A stretch of DNA of 64,000 bases from Bacteroidota bacterium (lineage in GTDB: Bacteria; Bacteroidota; Bacteroidia; Bacteroidales; F082): contig WOUZ01000002.1 of the NCBI GenBank assembly GCA_009773165.1, positions 248,001 through 312,000 of the forward strand, written 5' to 3'. The position numbers were made by a program, and so were the translations under genes. Positions 1-10,831 of the stretch are shown here, piece after piece (within the stretch, counting starts at the first letter, position 1; each line of letters starts with the position of its first letter). The notes under the pieces were generated by a model that was not told where the DNA came from, did not search any database, and saw only the letters and a program-made list of their open reading frames with translations.

Positions 1-1
1 C

Positions 2-205
2 TTTGTTGTTGGATTTGCAAATGAAATACCGACAGGAGCACTATTATTGGTATCGGATCAACCGATGGTACCTGAAGGCGTTAAAACATCAGAAAGCGAC
101 AAAAAGGTTAACCAACGCTTTGTAAATGAACATCTTAAAATTGGCATTGAATCGCTTGAGCAACTTATTAATAATGGTTCAACAGTTAAGCATCTGCGTT
201 TTTAA
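2..205 (+). CDS. amn: AMP nucleosidase, C-terminal fragment (5' end outside window)
   Basis: The first 67 residues in the window form an open frame that enters from the left edge and stops at a TAA. They read FVVGFANEIPTGALLLVSDQ, then a lysine-rich stretch, and end in VKHLRF. This resembles the C-terminus of the Bacteroidetes AMP nucleosidase, a nucleoside-phosphorylase-fold enzyme that splits AMP into adenine and ribose 5-phosphate in purine salvage. The phosphorylase active-site region lies outside the window, so the call rests on the tail alone and another member of the phosphorylase superfamily is possible. The stop lies 2 bases before the holA start, so the two genes are probably co-transcribed. 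Confidence 0.7.
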   Translation, partial: FVVGFANEIPTGALLLVSDQPMVPEGVKTSESDKKVNQRFVNEHLKIGIESLEQLINNGSTVKHLRF

Positions 206-207
206 TT

Positions 208-1212
208 ATGGCCATCACCTACGAGCAAATTATTTCAGGCATTCGTAATAAAGTGTTTCATCCCCTGTATTTTTTAATGGGTGAAGAATCTTATTTTATT
301 GATTCTATTACTGAAATGTTGGAAGAGCATGTGCTCGAGGAGTCATACAAAGCTTTCAATCTGCTTGTAATGTATGGCAGAGATGTGGATGCAATGACCA
401 TCGTTAACCAGGCTCGTGCCTATCCTATGTCGGGTAATTACCTGTTGCTCATTGTAAAGGAGGCTCAAGACGTTAAGGATATTGAAAAACTTGAACCCTT
501 TCTGGGGACCTTTCCTGAGAGCACAATTTTAGTCATCAATTATAAGTATAAAAAAATTGATGGCAGGAAGAGTTTTGCCAAAACAATCGATAAGAAAGGA
601 ATACTTTTTGAAGCTAAAAAGCTTTACGACAATAATATACCAGAATGGATCAATAAGTATTTGCAGCAACGGTCATACACCATCAGTCCAAATGCAGCTC
701 AAATAATGGCCGATTATCTCGGCAATGATTTGCATAAGATACGGAACGAAATAGAAAAACTGATGATTTCGTTACCTGTTGGCTCAAAAGTTACTGAGAA
801 TGAAGTGGAGTCAAAAATTGGTATTTCGAAGGATTTTAATGTCTTCGAACTTCAAAAAGCTATTGGCAGGAAGGACATCGTTAAGGCAAACCAGATTATT
901 AATTATTTTGGAGCCAACAAAAAGGATAACCCGATAATGATGGTGGTAATTATCCTTTTTTCATTTTTTGTTAAAGTGTTAAAGTATCACTATACGGCTG
1001 ATAAATCAAAGAATAACATTGCAAGTGTACTTGGAGTGAATCCCTTTTTTGTTGGTGATTATCAGGAGGCTGCTTCCAATTACAGCATTGCCTCGATCGT
1101 AAATATTATTGCTGTACTAAGAGAATATGATCTAAAATCAAAAGGTTACGGAAGTAATTCCGTCGACGATGCTGAGCTTTATCAGGAAATGATGTACAAG
1201 ATTTTACATTAA
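208..1212 (+). CDS. holA: DNA polymerase III subunit delta
   Basis: This is a 334-residue protein of the usual HolA length. The delta subunit is the part of the clamp-loader complex that opens the beta sliding clamp. The N-terminal part (FHPLYFLMGEESYFID) matches the start of the P-loop-like fold in delta, which lacks a working ATP site. The middle carries the typical delta region around residues 165-190 (ADYLGNDLHKIRNEIEKL), and the C-terminal third is the helical collar domain. The gene starts 2 bases after the upstream AMP nucleosidase stop, pointing to an operon. Its 3' end converges on the SDR gene with about 30 bases between stops. Confidence 0.92.
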   Translation: MAITYEQIISGIRNKVFHPLYFLMGEESYFIDSITEMLEEHVLEESYKAFNLLVMYGRDVDAMTIVNQARAYPMSGNYLLLIVKEAQDVKDIEKLEPFLGTFPESTILVINYKYKKIDGRKSFAKTIDKKGILFEAKKLYDNNIPEWINKYLQQRSYTISPNAAQIMADYLGNDLHKIRNEIEKLMISLPVGSKVTENEVESKIGISKDFNVFELQKAIGRKDIVKANQIINYFGANKKDNPIMMVVIILFSFFVKVLKYHYTADKSKNNIASVLGVNPFFVGDYQEAASNYSIASIVNIIAVLREYDLKSKGYGSNSVDDAELYQEMMYKILH

Positions 1213-1242
1213 GCCAAGCACTATTTGTTGGTAAACTATCAC

Positions 1243-2001
1243 TTAAAGTGTCTTGTGGATGATTGTTGCTGCTGCCTGTGCTGTTGGCATTATTACTAAA
1301 TCATTGATGTTCACATGTGCCGGGACAGAGGCGCAATACCATATTGCATCAGCTACATCATTGGAATTCAATGGCTTAAATCCTTTATAAACATTTGCTG
1401 CTCGGGCACTATCGCCATGAAACCTAACTTCGGAGAATTCAGTTTCCACAGCGCCAGGTGCAATTTGAGTGACCCTGATTCCATAAGAAACCAGGTCCAT
1501 CCGCATTGCTTTTGTAAGTCCGTCAACGGCATGTTTAGTGGCACAATAAACATTACCATTGGGATATGCCTCTTTTCCTGCAATCGATCCCAAATTAATG
1601 ATATGTCCAAAACCTTGTTCCACCATCATGGGGGAAATTGATCGGGTGATGTAAAGCAACCCTTTGAGATTGGTGTCAATCATGCGTTCCCAATCGTCAA
1701 TAGCTCCCGATTGTATTGGATCGAGTCCCGAAGCCAAGCCGGCATTATTAATTAACAAATCAGGTGTGATGGCATTTGTTTGTAGAAATTCCGCTAATAC
1801 AGGTCCGGAAACAGCTTGAGTCACATCGAGCTTAACAGGATAGACATTTATCCCATATTTTTCTACTAACTCAGTTTTTAAGGCCTCTAGTCGCTCAATT
1901 CTTCTTGCTGTTACGACGAGATTCCAACCTTGTTCGGCAAATTTCTCAGCGCAGGCACGACCTATTCCGCTGCTTGCTCCAGTAATAATGACTGTTTTCA
2001 T
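1243..2001 (-). CDS. SDR family NAD(P)-dependent oxidoreductase (YdfG-like)
   Basis: This is a classical short-chain dehydrogenase. It begins with the Rossmann motif TGASSGIG at residues 7-14 and has the NNAG motif and the catalytic Ser and YCATK (YxxxK). It ends with the helical C-terminus seen in YdfG-type serine/3-hydroxy acid dehydrogenases. I prefer the ATG at 2001, giving 252 residues and the standard MKTVIITGASSG start. An in-frame ATG at 2028 would add nine residues and overlap the purL stop by 8 bases. The gene directly follows purL, so it is probably translated from the same message. The substrate cannot be read from the sequence. Confidence 0.88.
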   Translation of the reverse strand: MKTVIITGASSGIGRACAEKFAEQGWNLVVTARRIERLEALKTELVEKYGINVYPVKLDVTQAVSGPVLAEFLQTNAITPDLLINNAGLASGLDPIQSGAIDDWERMIDTNLKGLLYITRSISPMMVEQGFGHIINLGSIAGKEAYPNGNVYCATKHAVDGLTKAMRMDLVSYGIRVTQIAPGAVETEFSEVRFHGDSARAANVYKGFKPLNSNDVADAIWYCASVPAHVNINDLVIMPTAQAAATIIHKTL

Positions 2002-2020
2002 TTGTTCCTGCCTGATTTTA

Positions 2021-5000
2021 TCACTCATTAATAGTGGAATTCAACTTAATCCAGTTGCGTGCATTAACAAAAGCTTCGATCCATGGTGTAACCTCATCAA
2101 ATTGTCTGCCTTCGGGATAATAGGGCCATTGCCACGGCAGGAAGGCCCGTTCGAGGTGAGGCATCATTGCCAGATGACGTCCGTTATTGGAGCAAATAGC
2201 CGCTGTTGACCAATCACTTCCATTCGGATTTCCCGGATATTCCTCTTGTCCGTAATACATCACGATCTTGTAATTGTCTTTATAGCAAGGGAAACTAAAC
2301 TTTCCTTCGCCATGCGCTATCCACACTCCGAGTCGTTTTCCCGACATGCTGCCCATCATTACACTGTTATTTTCCGGGATATCAACATTGATAAATGCTG
2401 ACTCAAATTTTCCTGATGCATTATACAACATGCGGATTCGTTCAGGATGTTCCGGATAGATAAGGTTAAGCTCAACCATAAGTTGGCATCCATTACAAAC
2501 CCCAAGACTCAATGTATCTTCACGGGCATAAAATCCATCAAGTGCTTTTTTTGCTTTTTCATTGTAAAGAAAAGCTCCTGCCCAGCCTTTTGCTGATCCC
2601 AAAACGTCAGAGTTTGAAAAACCTCCAACAAACACAATCATATGAACGTCTGTAAGGTCTTCCCGACCACTGATCAGGTCGGTCATGTGAATATCTTTAA
2701 CATCAAAACCAGCCAAATACAATGCATAAGCCATTTCACGATCGCCATTTACACCTTTTTCACGGATGATGGCTGCTTTAGTTCCGCTTGGATTCCGTCG
2801 GTTTGGATCTATCTGATATTGAATAGCTTTTCCTGTAAAATTCTTGTTAAAACTATGTACAAGGTCTTGTTTTTTATAATTCTTAAAACGAGCCAATGCG
2901 TTAGTTTCACCGCTTTGTTTACGATCGAGCAGATATGATGATGTGAACCAGGTATCCCTTAATGTATTGATATCGAAGTTATAACGTTCATTGGAATGCT
3001 GAACATGAAGAAATCGGTCAGCAACAACATGACCAATAGAAACAAATTCTACCCCCAGTTCTTTCAGCATATTTTGTGCTTTTTCACCTGCCGGAACCTG
3101 AATCACAATTGCTGGATTTTCGTTAAAGAGGATTTCAATAATGGAAAGATCTTTCCAGTTATCAAGCTGGATTTTCATTCCATGATCGGTATTGGCGAAA
3201 TTCATTTCCAGTAACGTGGTGATTAAACCTCCCGAAGAAACATCATGTCCTGAGAAAATCAACTCATTTTGAATCAGTTGCTGAACGGCATTGAATGCTT
3301 TGGCAAAATAACCGGCATCCGTTATATCAGCCGATTGTGTGCCTATTTTATTCTGAGTTTGCGCAAAACTTGTGCCACCAAGGTAGAAGGATTCATTTGA
3401 AAAATCAACATAAAGAAGCTGCGATTGCAAGTCGGACTTAAGCAATGGAGTAACAGTTTTGCGAACATCTGTTACTTCGCCTACTGCTGTAACTATCACA
3501 GTGCCTGGTGCAAGAATACGCTGACCGTCAGGATATTTTTGTGTCATCGAAAGTGAATCTTTACCTGTTGGTACATTTATTCCAAGTTCGATGCAGAAAT
3601 CACTTAATGCCTTAACAGCTTTATAAAGCCGGCTGTTTTCGCCTTCGTTTTTAGCTGGCCACATCCAGTTTGCGCTCAGAGAAATCCCCTTTAATCCATC
3701 TTGGAGTGGCGCCCAGATAATATTGGTTAAAGCTTCTGCAACTGCCAGCCTTGATCCTTTTCTTTCATCAATCAATGCAGCTACCGGGGCATGCCCCAAA
3801 GCTGTGGCAATTCCTTTAATACCTTTATAATCAAGCGTAACTACTCCAAGGTTATTCAACGGAAGTTGCACTGCCCCAATGGTTTGCTGGGTTGCAACAC
3901 GTCCTGTTACCGAACGGTCAACTTTGTTGGTTAGCCAATCTTTGCAAGCCACTGCTTCTAATTGTAAAACAGCCTGCAGATAGGAGTGAATCTGATCGTG
4001 ATGAGATTTTATTTCAGCAAAGGTGTATTTTTTAGATCGGTCTGTAAGTATCGTTTTAGGTGGTTTACCAAAAAGATGCTCCATCTTCAGATCGATTGGG
4101 CATGTTTCAGCATTTCTCATAAATTGCAACATATGATCGCCGGTTGCTTCTCCAACTTCATAAATTGGGGCTCTTTCACGGTCAGCCGTTGCATGCAGTA
4201 TCGTAAGGTGATCAGGATGAATGACAAGTCCCATTCGTTCCTGCGATTCATTCCCAATAATTTCTTTATCAGAAAGCGTAGGGTCGCCTACAGGAAGTTT
4301 ATCAATGTGGATCATCCCACCTGTTTCTTCAATAAGCTCAGATAAACTGTTAAGATGTCCGCCCGCACCATGATCATGGATAGACCTTACCGGATTTTGA
4401 TCGGATTCAGCCATAGCCCTTACCACATTGCAAACACGTTTTTGCATCTCCGGGTTGGCGCGCTGAACGGCATTTAGTTCAATTGCATTGCTAAATTGTC
4501 CCGTGTCAACACTTGAAACGGCACCGCCCCCCATTCCTATTCTGTAGTTATCTCCACCCAAAACGATCACTTTGTCACCCGGAACAGGAGTCTCTTTCAG
4601 GCTATCTTCTTTTTTTGCATAACCAACACCACCGGCCAGCATGATTACCTTATCATAACCGAAATGGGTATCTTCTTGGTGTTCAAATGTTAAAAGGCTA
4701 CCGTTTATCAAAGGTTGTCCAAACTTATTCCCGAAATCAGAAGCGCCGTTTGAAGCTTTTATCAAAATTGATTCAGGTGATTGATAAAGCCAAGGTCGCG
4801 GCTTGCATTTTTGTTCCCAGGATCTGTTATCCTGTGTGCGGGGATATGAAGTCATATAAACCGCTGTTCCGGCAAGAGGTATACTTCCTTTTCCGCCAGC
4901 CATACGGTCGCGTATTTCGCCACCACTGCCTGTTGCTGCTCCATTAAATGGCTCAACAGTTGTTGGAAAATTATGAGTCTCAGCTTTTAAAGAAATAACT

Positions 5001-5719
5001 GTTTCAATATCTTTAATTTCAAAAAAGTCGGCCTGATGTTGTGTTTTGGGTGCAAATTGTTCAACCACAGGACCTTGTATAAAGGCAACATTGTCTTTAT
5101 ATGCTGATATCAAACGATTTGGGTGAACAGATGCCGTTTTTTTGATCATGCCAAACAAAGTTTCAGGCATGGTTTTGTGATCAATAACAAACGTTCCGTT
5201 GAAAATTTTATGTCTGCAATGTTCCGAATTCACCTGAGCAAAACCATAAATTTCACTATCTGTGAGATTTCGACCCAGATTTTTGCTTATTTCTTCCAGA
5301 TAGACAATTTCATCTTCGCTCAACGCCAACCCATGCTCCTCATTATATTGAGTTAGGTTTTCGATGTATTGAACAGGTTCAGGAAGGATATGAATTTCGA
5401 ATACATGCTGATCAAGATGGGAGTATAAATGTTGCAGCATCGGGTCATAATGAGCTGATTGTTTATCAGTTGCAATAAACTGCTCTATTCGTGTGATTCC
5501 TGTAATACCCATATTCTGGGTGATCTCAACAGCGTTGGTACTCCAGGGAGTAATCATTTCTCTGCGTGGCCCAACAAAAAATCCCTTAAGGGATTTGTCT
5601 GGTAAAAGAGGTGATTCGCCAAAAAGCCAAATAAGCTTCTTAATGGATTCTTTGTCTTGTTTATGGCTGGTTTCCAGCGCTATGACTATATTTTCTGATG
5701 TTTTAAAAAATAGGATCAT
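2021..5719 (-). CDS. purL: Phosphoribosylformylglycinamidine synthase
   Basis: This is a 1232-residue single-chain FGAM synthase, which converts FGAR, glutamine and ATP to FGAM in step four of purine synthesis. The order is an N-terminal PurS-like domain, a linker with the conserved [10 protein letters not shown] segment, the ATP-binding synthase core (two AIRS-like halves, with AETHNFPT and GGEIRD), and a C-terminal class I glutamine amidotransferase. The amidotransferase triad is visible: Cys1075 in LGVCNGCQ, then His1188 and Glu1190 in MPHLERAF. The length fits the large proteobacterial/Bacteroidetes form rather than the split PurSLQ system. A TAnnTTTG promoter element lies just upstream. 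Confidence 0.97.
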   Translation of the reverse strand: MILFFKTSENIVIALETSHKQDKESIKKLIWLFGESPLLPDKSLKGFFVGPRREMITPWSTNAVEITQNMGITGITRIEQFIATDKQSAHYDPMLQHLYSHLDQHVFEIHILPEPVQYIENLTQYNEEHGLALSEDEIVYLEEISKNLGRNLTDSEIYGFAQVNSEHCRHKIFNGTFVIDHKTMPETLFGMIKKTASVHPNRLISAYKDNVAFIQGPVVEQFAPKTQHQADFFEIKDIETVISLKAETHNFPTTVEPFNGAATGSGGEIRDRMAGGKGSIPLAGTAVYMTSYPRTQDNRSWEQKCKPRPWLYQSPESILIKASNGASDFGNKFGQPLINGSLLTFEHQEDTHFGYDKVIMLAGGVGYAKKEDSLKETPVPGDKVIVLGGDNYRIGMGGGAVSSVDTGQFSNAIELNAVQRANPEMQKRVCNVVRAMAESDQNPVRSIHDHGAGGHLNSLSELIEETGGMIHIDKLPVGDPTLSDKEIIGNESQERMGLVIHPDHLTILHATADRERAPIYEVGEATGDHMLQFMRNAETCPIDLKMEHLFGKPPKTILTDRSKKYTFAEIKSHHDQIHSYLQAVLQLEAVACKDWLTNKVDRSVTGRVATQQTIGAVQLPLNNLGVVTLDYKGIKGIATALGHAPVAALIDERKGSRLAVAEALTNIIWAPLQDGLKGISLSANWMWPAKNEGENSRLYKAVKALSDFCIELGINVPTGKDSLSMTQKYPDGQRILAPGTVIVTAVGEVTDVRKTVTPLLKSDLQSQLLYVDFSNESFYLGGTSFAQTQNKIGTQSADITDAGYFAKAFNAVQQLIQNELIFSGHDVSSGGLITTLLEMNFANTDHGMKIQLDNWKDLSIIEILFNENPAIVIQVPAGEKAQNMLKELGVEFVSIGHVVADRFLHVQHSNERYNFDINTLRDTWFTSSYLLDRKQSGETNALARFKNYKKQDLVHSFNKNFTGKAIQYQIDPNRRNPSGTKAAIIREKGVNGDREMAYALYLAGFDVKDIHMTDLISGREDLTDVHMIVFVGGFSNSDVLGSAKGWAGAFLYNEKAKKALDGFYAREDTLSLGVCNGCQLMVELNLIYPEHPERIRMLYNASGKFESAFINVDIPENNSVMMGSMSGKRLGVWIAHGEGKFSFPCYKDNYKIVMYYGQEEYPGNPNGSDWSTAAICSNNGRHLAMMPHLERAFLPWQWPYYPEGRQFDEVTPWIEAFVNARNWIKLNSTINE

Positions 5720-5759
5720 ACAGCGGTTCTTTGTTTGACTTTCAACTGGAAAGTTGCGG

Positions 5760-5767
5760 CAAAGATA
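5760..5767 (-). promoter_or_regulatory. Probable promoter -7 element for purL
   Basis: Read on the minus strand this is TATCTTTG, an exact match to the Bacteroidetes TAnnTTTG element, about 40 bases upstream of the purL ATG. A clear TTTG -33 element is not visible. Confidence 0.55.
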
Positions 5768-5849
5768 GAAAATGAAGCTTTATAAGCCGCTCTTTTTTTG
5801 GAAATTGGCGTTCTTCTTGCTGAAGTACTGATAGTCAGCGGTGAATGAA

Positions 5850-5887
5850 AAAAGGCATGCTCATCATTTGAGGTAAACATGCCTTTT
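5850..5887 (-). terminator. Rho-independent terminator after the T9SS protein gene
   Basis: A 10-bp stem (AAAAGGCATG paired with CATGCCTTTT) encloses an 18-base loop. On the minus strand it is followed by a run of T residues. It lies 25 bases past the stop of the gene at 5912, so it probably ends that transcript before purL. Confidence 0.8.
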
Positions 5888-5911
5888 AAGGTCTGTTAGA
5901 AAAGGTTTTTT

Positions 5912-7555
5912 CTATTTAATAACCAATTTGTTTAAGTGTTGCGTTTTGTCATTTTGTTCAATTTGAACTAAGTAAAGTCCCTTCTGCAAGTGATTTACAG
6001 AAATCTGATTTTGACCACCGGCTACTTGTTCTTTTAAAACAATACGACCGGTAATATCAGTGATAATAATAACTGCCTGATCTGTGGTTGTAAATCGAAC
6101 ATAATCACTGGCAGGGTTTGGAAAAAGTACAATTGAAGCATCGTCTTTTTCGTTTAATCCAACAGACGAGCTGCCATAAACAAGGATGTCATCAATTTGC
6201 CATGTAGCTGCAGCCTCAGTTGTTGAAGTATATTTAATTGCAATATAGTATGTTGAACCACCAGCCTCAGCTATCAGAACGTCGCCTGACTGAACCCAGG
6301 TCCATGTTCCAACTGACCAGTCAGCCTGATCGGTAATTTCAGTCCAGCTAAAGTTGTTAGGGTTTCCTGTCCCATTGTAATCTGTGCTTTTATATAGCTG
6401 AAGTGTGTTTCCATCATAATTTCGTGCTGAACGGAATGAAAGAGTAATATCGGTTAGTGTCACAGGTATTACCAAAGCAGGACTAATCAACCAGTCTTCA
6501 TTAGCAACCGCACCACCCGAGTAGCCTGAAATGCGGGCATAGTCTTCATTGTTGAAATTGTAATAAGTCCATTCTTGTTCTCCGGTCACACTGTAGGCAT
6601 CCATAACACCAAGATCAGCATCGAAGGTTTCGTGCAGGAGAATTTGGTAATTGTTTGTTTGAAAAGTTGCTTCAGGCACAGTACCTCCTGTTTTGTAATT
6701 AATATTTTCGCCGGTATTGGTATATGGAAAGATTTGGAACAGATAAGTTGCCCCAGACTCCAGCACATTAAAATTGAAAGCTTCCTCTCCATAACTTACA
6801 TTCCAGGCAATATACCCTTCACCAATATCCAGATTGTTAGCAATAGGAATACCATCAACTGGGAGCTCGGCTATTTCTTTAGTAATTAATTTCGTTCCAT
6901 AAATCAGATAAGCATCAGGAAGTTGCTCACCTGTGGCATCGATCCAGCTCAAATTTACTCCTAATCCACTTACAGTTGCTTCAAAAGCAGTTGGATAGTT
7001 AGTGGGTTCGGGTTTGATGACAATGTCGCCTGAGAAAGTAAAGTCATCATAATAGACAGCCCCACCATTGTTTCCATCCTGGTTGTAAGCGCGAACTTCA
7101 AAGCGAAAAGCTGTAGCCTCCGCAGGAGCAGTGAGCACTGCGCTGAACAACTGCCATTGGGCGCTGTTTTCGCTGTAAGTGGCCGGACGCAAAATGGCCT
7201 CGTCAGCAGCAATCGTTGTTGTACCATTGAGCCAATACGACCAGATGCGGGATTTGGCTGCATTGTCGTTATCGAAAAACCAGTATTCGATGGTGTAGGT
7301 TTCTCCGGCAGTAATGCCTTCGATAACTTGTTGAATTTTTTTTGTGGAAGAAGCAGAGGTGTGTTTTGCTGAGAAACTTCCTCCATGGACAACACTCGCG
7401 TCCTTTGTAATATTTTCCGCAATTGTATAACCCTCAGGTTGCGTATCACTTGTCCAGGTTTCCATTCCGGGATTAATCACAAAATTTTGTGCTTTTGATG
7501 AATGTGAGGCCACGATGAGAAATAGCAGCAACAGAGAAATGTAGATTTTTTTCAT
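5912..7555 (-). CDS. Secreted protein with T9SS type A sorting domain
   Basis: This is a 547-residue exported protein. I place the start at the ATG at 7555, which gives a clean signal peptide (lysines, then ISLLLLFLIVASHSSKAQ); the open frame runs 22 codons further upstream without support. After the signal comes a carbohydrate-binding-like beta-sandwich (about residues 25-180, MAM/CBM-like), a fibronectin-like segment, and a second beta-sandwich of the choice-of-anchor/cleaved-adhesin type. The last 80 or so residues form a T9SS sorting domain (LFPNPASDYVRF at its start, GLYLVQI near the end, final LNKLVIK). No catalytic domain is apparent, so an adhesin or binding role at the cell surface is the inference. 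Confidence 0.85.
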   Translation of the reverse strand: MKKIYISLLLLFLIVASHSSKAQNFVINPGMETWTSDTQPEGYTIAENITKDASVVHGGSFSAKHTSASSTKKIQQVIEGITAGETYTIEYWFFDNDNAAKSRIWSYWLNGTTTIAADEAILRPATYSENSAQWQLFSAVLTAPAEATAFRFEVRAYNQDGNNGGAVYYDDFTFSGDIVIKPEPTNYPTAFEATVSGLGVNLSWIDATGEQLPDAYLIYGTKLITKEIAELPVDGIPIANNLDIGEGYIAWNVSYGEEAFNFNVLESGATYLFQIFPYTNTGENINYKTGGTVPEATFQTNNYQILLHETFDADLGVMDAYSVTGEQEWTYYNFNNEDYARISGYSGGAVANEDWLISPALVIPVTLTDITLSFRSARNYDGNTLQLYKSTDYNGTGNPNNFSWTEITDQADWSVGTWTWVQSGDVLIAEAGGSTYYIAIKYTSTTEAAATWQIDDILVYGSSSVGLNEKDDASIVLFPNPASDYVRFTTTDQAVIIITDITGRIVLKEQVAGGQNQISVNHLQKGLYLVQIEQNDKTQHLNKLVIK

Positions 7556-7625
7556 ATTTAATTTTTTTAGGTGAGTCAATGAATATTTCAAGCTGTAAAA
7601 ATACAACGAATTGACAAACAATAAA

Positions 7626-7653
7626 AAAAGACGACCAAATTTGATCGTCTTTT
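7626..7653 (-). terminator. Terminator downstream of dnaK
   Basis: A 9-bp stem (AAAAGACGA paired with TCGTCTTTT) extends into an inner AT-rich helix, with a T-run on the minus strand after it. It lies 25 bases beyond the dnaK stop codon. Confidence 0.8.
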
Positions 7654-7678
7654 AATATTTAGGGGGTGAATTTGACGA

Positions 7679-9598
7679 TTATTTTTTGTCATCAACTTCC
7701 TCGAAGTCAACATCTGTTACTTCGTCGTCGCCACCTTTGGCTCCGGCATTAGCTGATGGGTCAGCGCCGGGAGCTTGTTGGTCACCAGCTTGTGATTGCG
7801 TGCTGTTATACATTTGCTCACTCGCTGATTGCCAGATGCCGTTCAGTTTGTTCATTGCAGAATCTACTGCATTGACATCCTGATTTTTGTGAGCGTTTTT
7901 CAGTTGTTCCAGAGCGCCTTCAATTTCTGCTTTCTTTTCAGCTGGTAATTTATCGCCGTATTCTTTCAACTGTTTTTCAGTCTGGAAAATCAATCCGTCG
8001 GCAGCGTTGAGTTTGTCAACTTTCTCGCGTTCTTTTTTGTCGGATTCGGCGTTGGCTGAGGCCTCGTCTTTCATTCGCTGAATGTCGGCGTCGCTGAGTC
8101 CTGAAGAAGCTTCGATACGGATACTTTGCGATTTTCCGGTGGCTTTGTCTTTTGCGGAAACATGCAAAATACCATTGGAGTCGATGTCGAAAGTGACTTC
8201 AATTTGAGGAACACCACGTGATGCCGGTGGAATACCGTCGAGGTGGAAACGTCCGATGCTCTTATTTTGATTTGCCATTGGCCGTTCACCCTGAATGATG
8301 TGAATTTCTACGGATGGCTGATTATCAGAAGCAGTGGAGAAAGTTTCAGATTTCTTTGTTGGAATCGTTGTATTCGATTCAATCAATTTGGTCATAACAC
8401 CTCCAAGTGTTTCGATACCTAATGATAAAGGTGTAACATCCAACAGAAGAACGTCTTTCACTTCACCTGTTAAAACACCTCCTTGTATTGCAGCTCCGAT
8501 AGCAACAACTTCGTCGGGATTGACACCTTTTGAAGGTTCTTTTCCGAAGAAATCTTTCACAATCTGCTGAATAGCAGGTATACGAGTTGATCCTCCAACA
8601 AGAATTACATCATCGATATCAGCAGCTGTGAGACCGGAATCCTGCAAAGCTTTGCGGCAAGGTTCAATGGTGGCACGAATAAGGTAGTCGTTGATTTGTT
8701 CAAATTTTGAACGGGTCAACTTACGAACCAAATGTTTAGGCACGCCGTCAACAGGCATGATATAAGGTAAATTAATTTCCGTTTCGGTTGAACTCGAAAG
8801 TTCAATCTTAGCTTTTTCAGCAGCTTCTTTCAAACGCTGCAAAGCCATTGGATCTCGTTTCAAATCAACGCCTTCGTCTTTTTTAAATTCTTCAGCAAGC
8901 CACTCGATGATATTCTGATCAAAGTCATCGCCACCTAAGTGTGTATTACCATTGGTTGATTTTACTTCAAAAACGCCATCACCCATTTCGAGTATGGAGA
9001 TATCAAAAGTGCCACCACCAAGGTCATAAACTGCAACTTTGATGTCATTTTTCTTTTTGTCAAGACCGTAAGCCAATGCAGCAGCAGTAGGCTCATTTAT
9101 TATACGTTTAACTTTCAGTCCAGCAATTTCGCCTGCTTCCTTTGTAGCCTGACGTTGTGAGTCGCTAAAATAAGCCGGAACAGTGATAACTGCTTCAGTA
9201 ACTGTTTGTCCAAGGTAGTCTTCAGCTGTTTTCTTCATTTTCTGAAGAACGATAGCAGAAATTTCCTGTGGTGTGTATAACCTGTCTTCGATCTGAACGC
9301 GAGGTGTATTGTTATCGCCTTTCACTACTTTATAGGGAACTCTGTCTTTTTCAGCTGTAACTCTGTCGAAGGTTTCTCCCATGAAACGCTTGATCGAAAA
9401 GATTGTTTTTGTTGGGTTGGTGATAGCCTGACGTTTAGCAGGATCCCCAACTTTGCGTTCACCATTATCTGCAAATGCAACGATTGATGGTGTTGTACGA
9501 CGACCTTCGCTATTGGGGATTACAACAGGCTCGTTACCTTCCATTACTGAAACGCATGAGTTGGTTGTTCCCAGGTCAATTCCGATTATTTTTCCCAT
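7679..9598 (-). CDS. dnaK: Molecular chaperone DnaK (Hsp70)
   Basis: This is a 639-residue Hsp70, the usual length. DnaK binds exposed hydrophobic segments of client proteins in an ATP cycle driven by DnaJ and GrpE. The ATPase domain starts at [14 protein letters not shown] and contains the adenosine and phosphate motifs ([26 protein letters not shown]). The substrate-binding domain has the [14 protein letters not shown] linker region, and the protein ends in the acidic lid tail [15 protein letters not shown]. The start is the ATG at 9598, because a strong GGAGG sits 8 bases upstream. A TTG further upstream in frame overlaps that site and is not a credible start. dnaJ and grpE are not adjacent. 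Confidence 0.97.
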   Translation of the reverse strand: MGKIIGIDLGTTNSCVSVMEGNEPVVIPNSEGRRTTPSIVAFADNGERKVGDPAKRQAITNPTKTIFSIKRFMGETFDRVTAEKDRVPYKVVKGDNNTPRVQIEDRLYTPQEISAIVLQKMKKTAEDYLGQTVTEAVITVPAYFSDSQRQATKEAGEIAGLKVKRIINEPTAAALAYGLDKKKNDIKVAVYDLGGGTFDISILEMGDGVFEVKSTNGNTHLGGDDFDQNIIEWLAEEFKKDEGVDLKRDPMALQRLKEAAEKAKIELSSSTETEINLPYIMPVDGVPKHLVRKLTRSKFEQINDYLIRATIEPCRKALQDSGLTAADIDDVILVGGSTRIPAIQQIVKDFFGKEPSKGVNPDEVVAIGAAIQGGVLTGEVKDVLLLDVTPLSLGIETLGGVMTKLIESNTTIPTKKSETFSTASDNQPSVEIHIIQGERPMANQNKSIGRFHLDGIPPASRGVPQIEVTFDIDSNGILHVSAKDKATGKSQSIRIEASSGLSDADIQRMKDEASANAESDKKEREKVDKLNAADGLIFQTEKQLKEYGDKLPAEKKAEIEGALEQLKNAHKNQDVNAVDSAMNKLNGIWQSASEQMYNSTQSQAGDQQAPGADPSANAGAKGGDDEVTDVDFEEVDDKK

Positions 9599-9929
9599 TA
9601 TATTTTCCTCCAAGATTAGATTTAATAATTTTCAACTTTTATTTGGATCTCTAACCTTCAAGGATTGTGCCAGCGGTTGAAACGAATCAGATTACCTTAA
9701 TAATAGAATCTTTGTACGAATCACAAAGCTTTGATATTTAATATAATAAGTTTAAAAACAATTAGTTATATTTCTTTTCGTAATTGATTGAAGCGGAAAT
9801 AACATGTGACAAAAAGACAGATTAACTGACTGACTTAACTGACAATCAGGTAAAAACTGAAACAAATGTTAGGATTTTATTAAACTCTGAAACATATTGG
9901 TGTGACAATTCAGTAGTCCATCTTCCTGT
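9599..9929. other. Intergenic region carrying the dnaK upstream control region
   Basis: These 331 bases have no credible gene. They are AT-rich and hold the dnaK leader. I did not find a convincing TTTG/TAnnTTTG promoter pair on the minus strand. A direct repeat TTAACTGAC occurs at 9822 and 9835. Confidence 0.5.
9607..9611 (-). promoter_or_regulatory. Shine-Dalgarno site of dnaK
   Basis: GGAGG on the minus strand lies 8 bases before the dnaK ATG. It is one of the few strong ribosome-binding sites in this window, and it decides the start at 9598. Confidence 0.75.
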
Positions 9930-10775
9930 TTAACCAATCAGTTCACTTAGTTTGCCTGAACGAAGAACTCTGACGCCTTTTGGAGTATCATTCAAAACAC
10001 ATGCTTCATTGTAGAGGTCATGTTCTAAAAATAAAATATAATCACCTTCCAAAGCTTCTTTGTAAAATCTTTCTTTGTCTTTTAATGTTTCAAGTGGTCG
10101 GGTATCGTAGGCCATAATCCATGGCATTGGAACATGCGATGCTGAAGGCATAAGATCGGCCATGAAAACCACTGTCCGGCCTTCATAATTGATGTGTGGA
10201 ATCAATTGTCCTTCGGTATGTCCGTTGTAAAGTTTGAAAACGATGTTAGGAATATATTCTCCTTCATCTTCAATGAGTTTCAACTTTCCGCTTTCCTGAA
10301 TTGGCAAGATGTTTTCTTTCAGGTAGGAAGCTTCTTCGCGACGGTTGGGTTGGGTGGCCCATTCAAACTGCTGGCGGCTTGTCCAGTAGGTAGCATTTGG
10401 AAAAGCCAGCTCATATCCTGAGCGGTCGTCATTCCATTTAACACTACCACCGCAATGATCAAAATGCATGTGTGTAATGATCATATCGGTTATATCTTCA
10501 GGTGCAAAGCCATGTGCTGCCAATGAGCTTTCAAGAGTTGCCGAACCATTCAGGTAATAATGACTCAGCCATTTTTCATCTTGTTTATTACCTATTCCGT
10601 TGTCGATTAATATTTTACGGTCGCCATCTACAACAAGTAAACAACGCATTGCCCAATTGCATAGGTTGTTTTGATCGCAGGGATACACTTTTTGCCACAA
10701 TACTTTAGGAACAACGCCAAACATGGCTCCACCATCAAGCTTCAGATTTCCGGTTTCTATGGGGTATAATTTCAT
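9930..10775 (-). CDS. MBL-fold metallo-hydrolase (lactonase-like)
   Basis: This is a 281-residue metallo-beta-lactamase-fold hydrolase. The metal-binding motif HxHxDH is present as H102-M-H104-F-D106-H107. A further His (NGHTEGQ), Asp (FMADLMPSA) and C-terminal His (FLEHD) complete the two-metal site. The overall layout, including an N-terminal region with GGAMFGVVPK before the motif, resembles AHL-lactonase-like and SoxH/YtnP-type members. Substrate is unknown, and quorum quenching should not be assumed. A TAnnTTTG element lies directly upstream, so it may be transcribed apart from the VOC gene 56 bases before it. Confidence 0.85.
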   Translation of the reverse strand: MKLYPIETGNLKLDGGAMFGVVPKVLWQKVYPCDQNNLCNWAMRCLLVVDGDRKILIDNGIGNKQDEKWLSHYYLNGSATLESSLAAHGFAPEDITDMIITHMHFDHCGGSVKWNDDRSGYELAFPNATYWTSRQQFEWATQPNRREEASYLKENILPIQESGKLKLIEDEGEYIPNIVFKLYNGHTEGQLIPHINYEGRTVVFMADLMPSASHVPMPWIMAYDTRPLETLKDKERFYKEALEGDYILFLEHDLYNEACVLNDTPKGVRVLRSGKLSELIG

Positions 10776-10795
10776 TTTATGTAAATTTTAAAACA

Positions 10796-10803
10796 CAAAA
10801 ATA
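10796..10803 (-). promoter_or_regulatory. Probable promoter -7 element for the MBL-fold gene
   Basis: The minus strand reads TATTTTTG, a full match to TAnnTTTG, 20 bases before the ATG at 10775. Confidence 0.5.
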
Positions 10804-10831
10804 GTTTTTTTAAGATGCAGATTTGATGAAA

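Noticed and set aside
3986-4345. Long open frames on the plus strand across purL and similar antisense frames elsewhere
   Set aside because: They lie opposite well-supported genes, have no start signals and encode no recognisable protein. They follow from the codon bias of the real gene.
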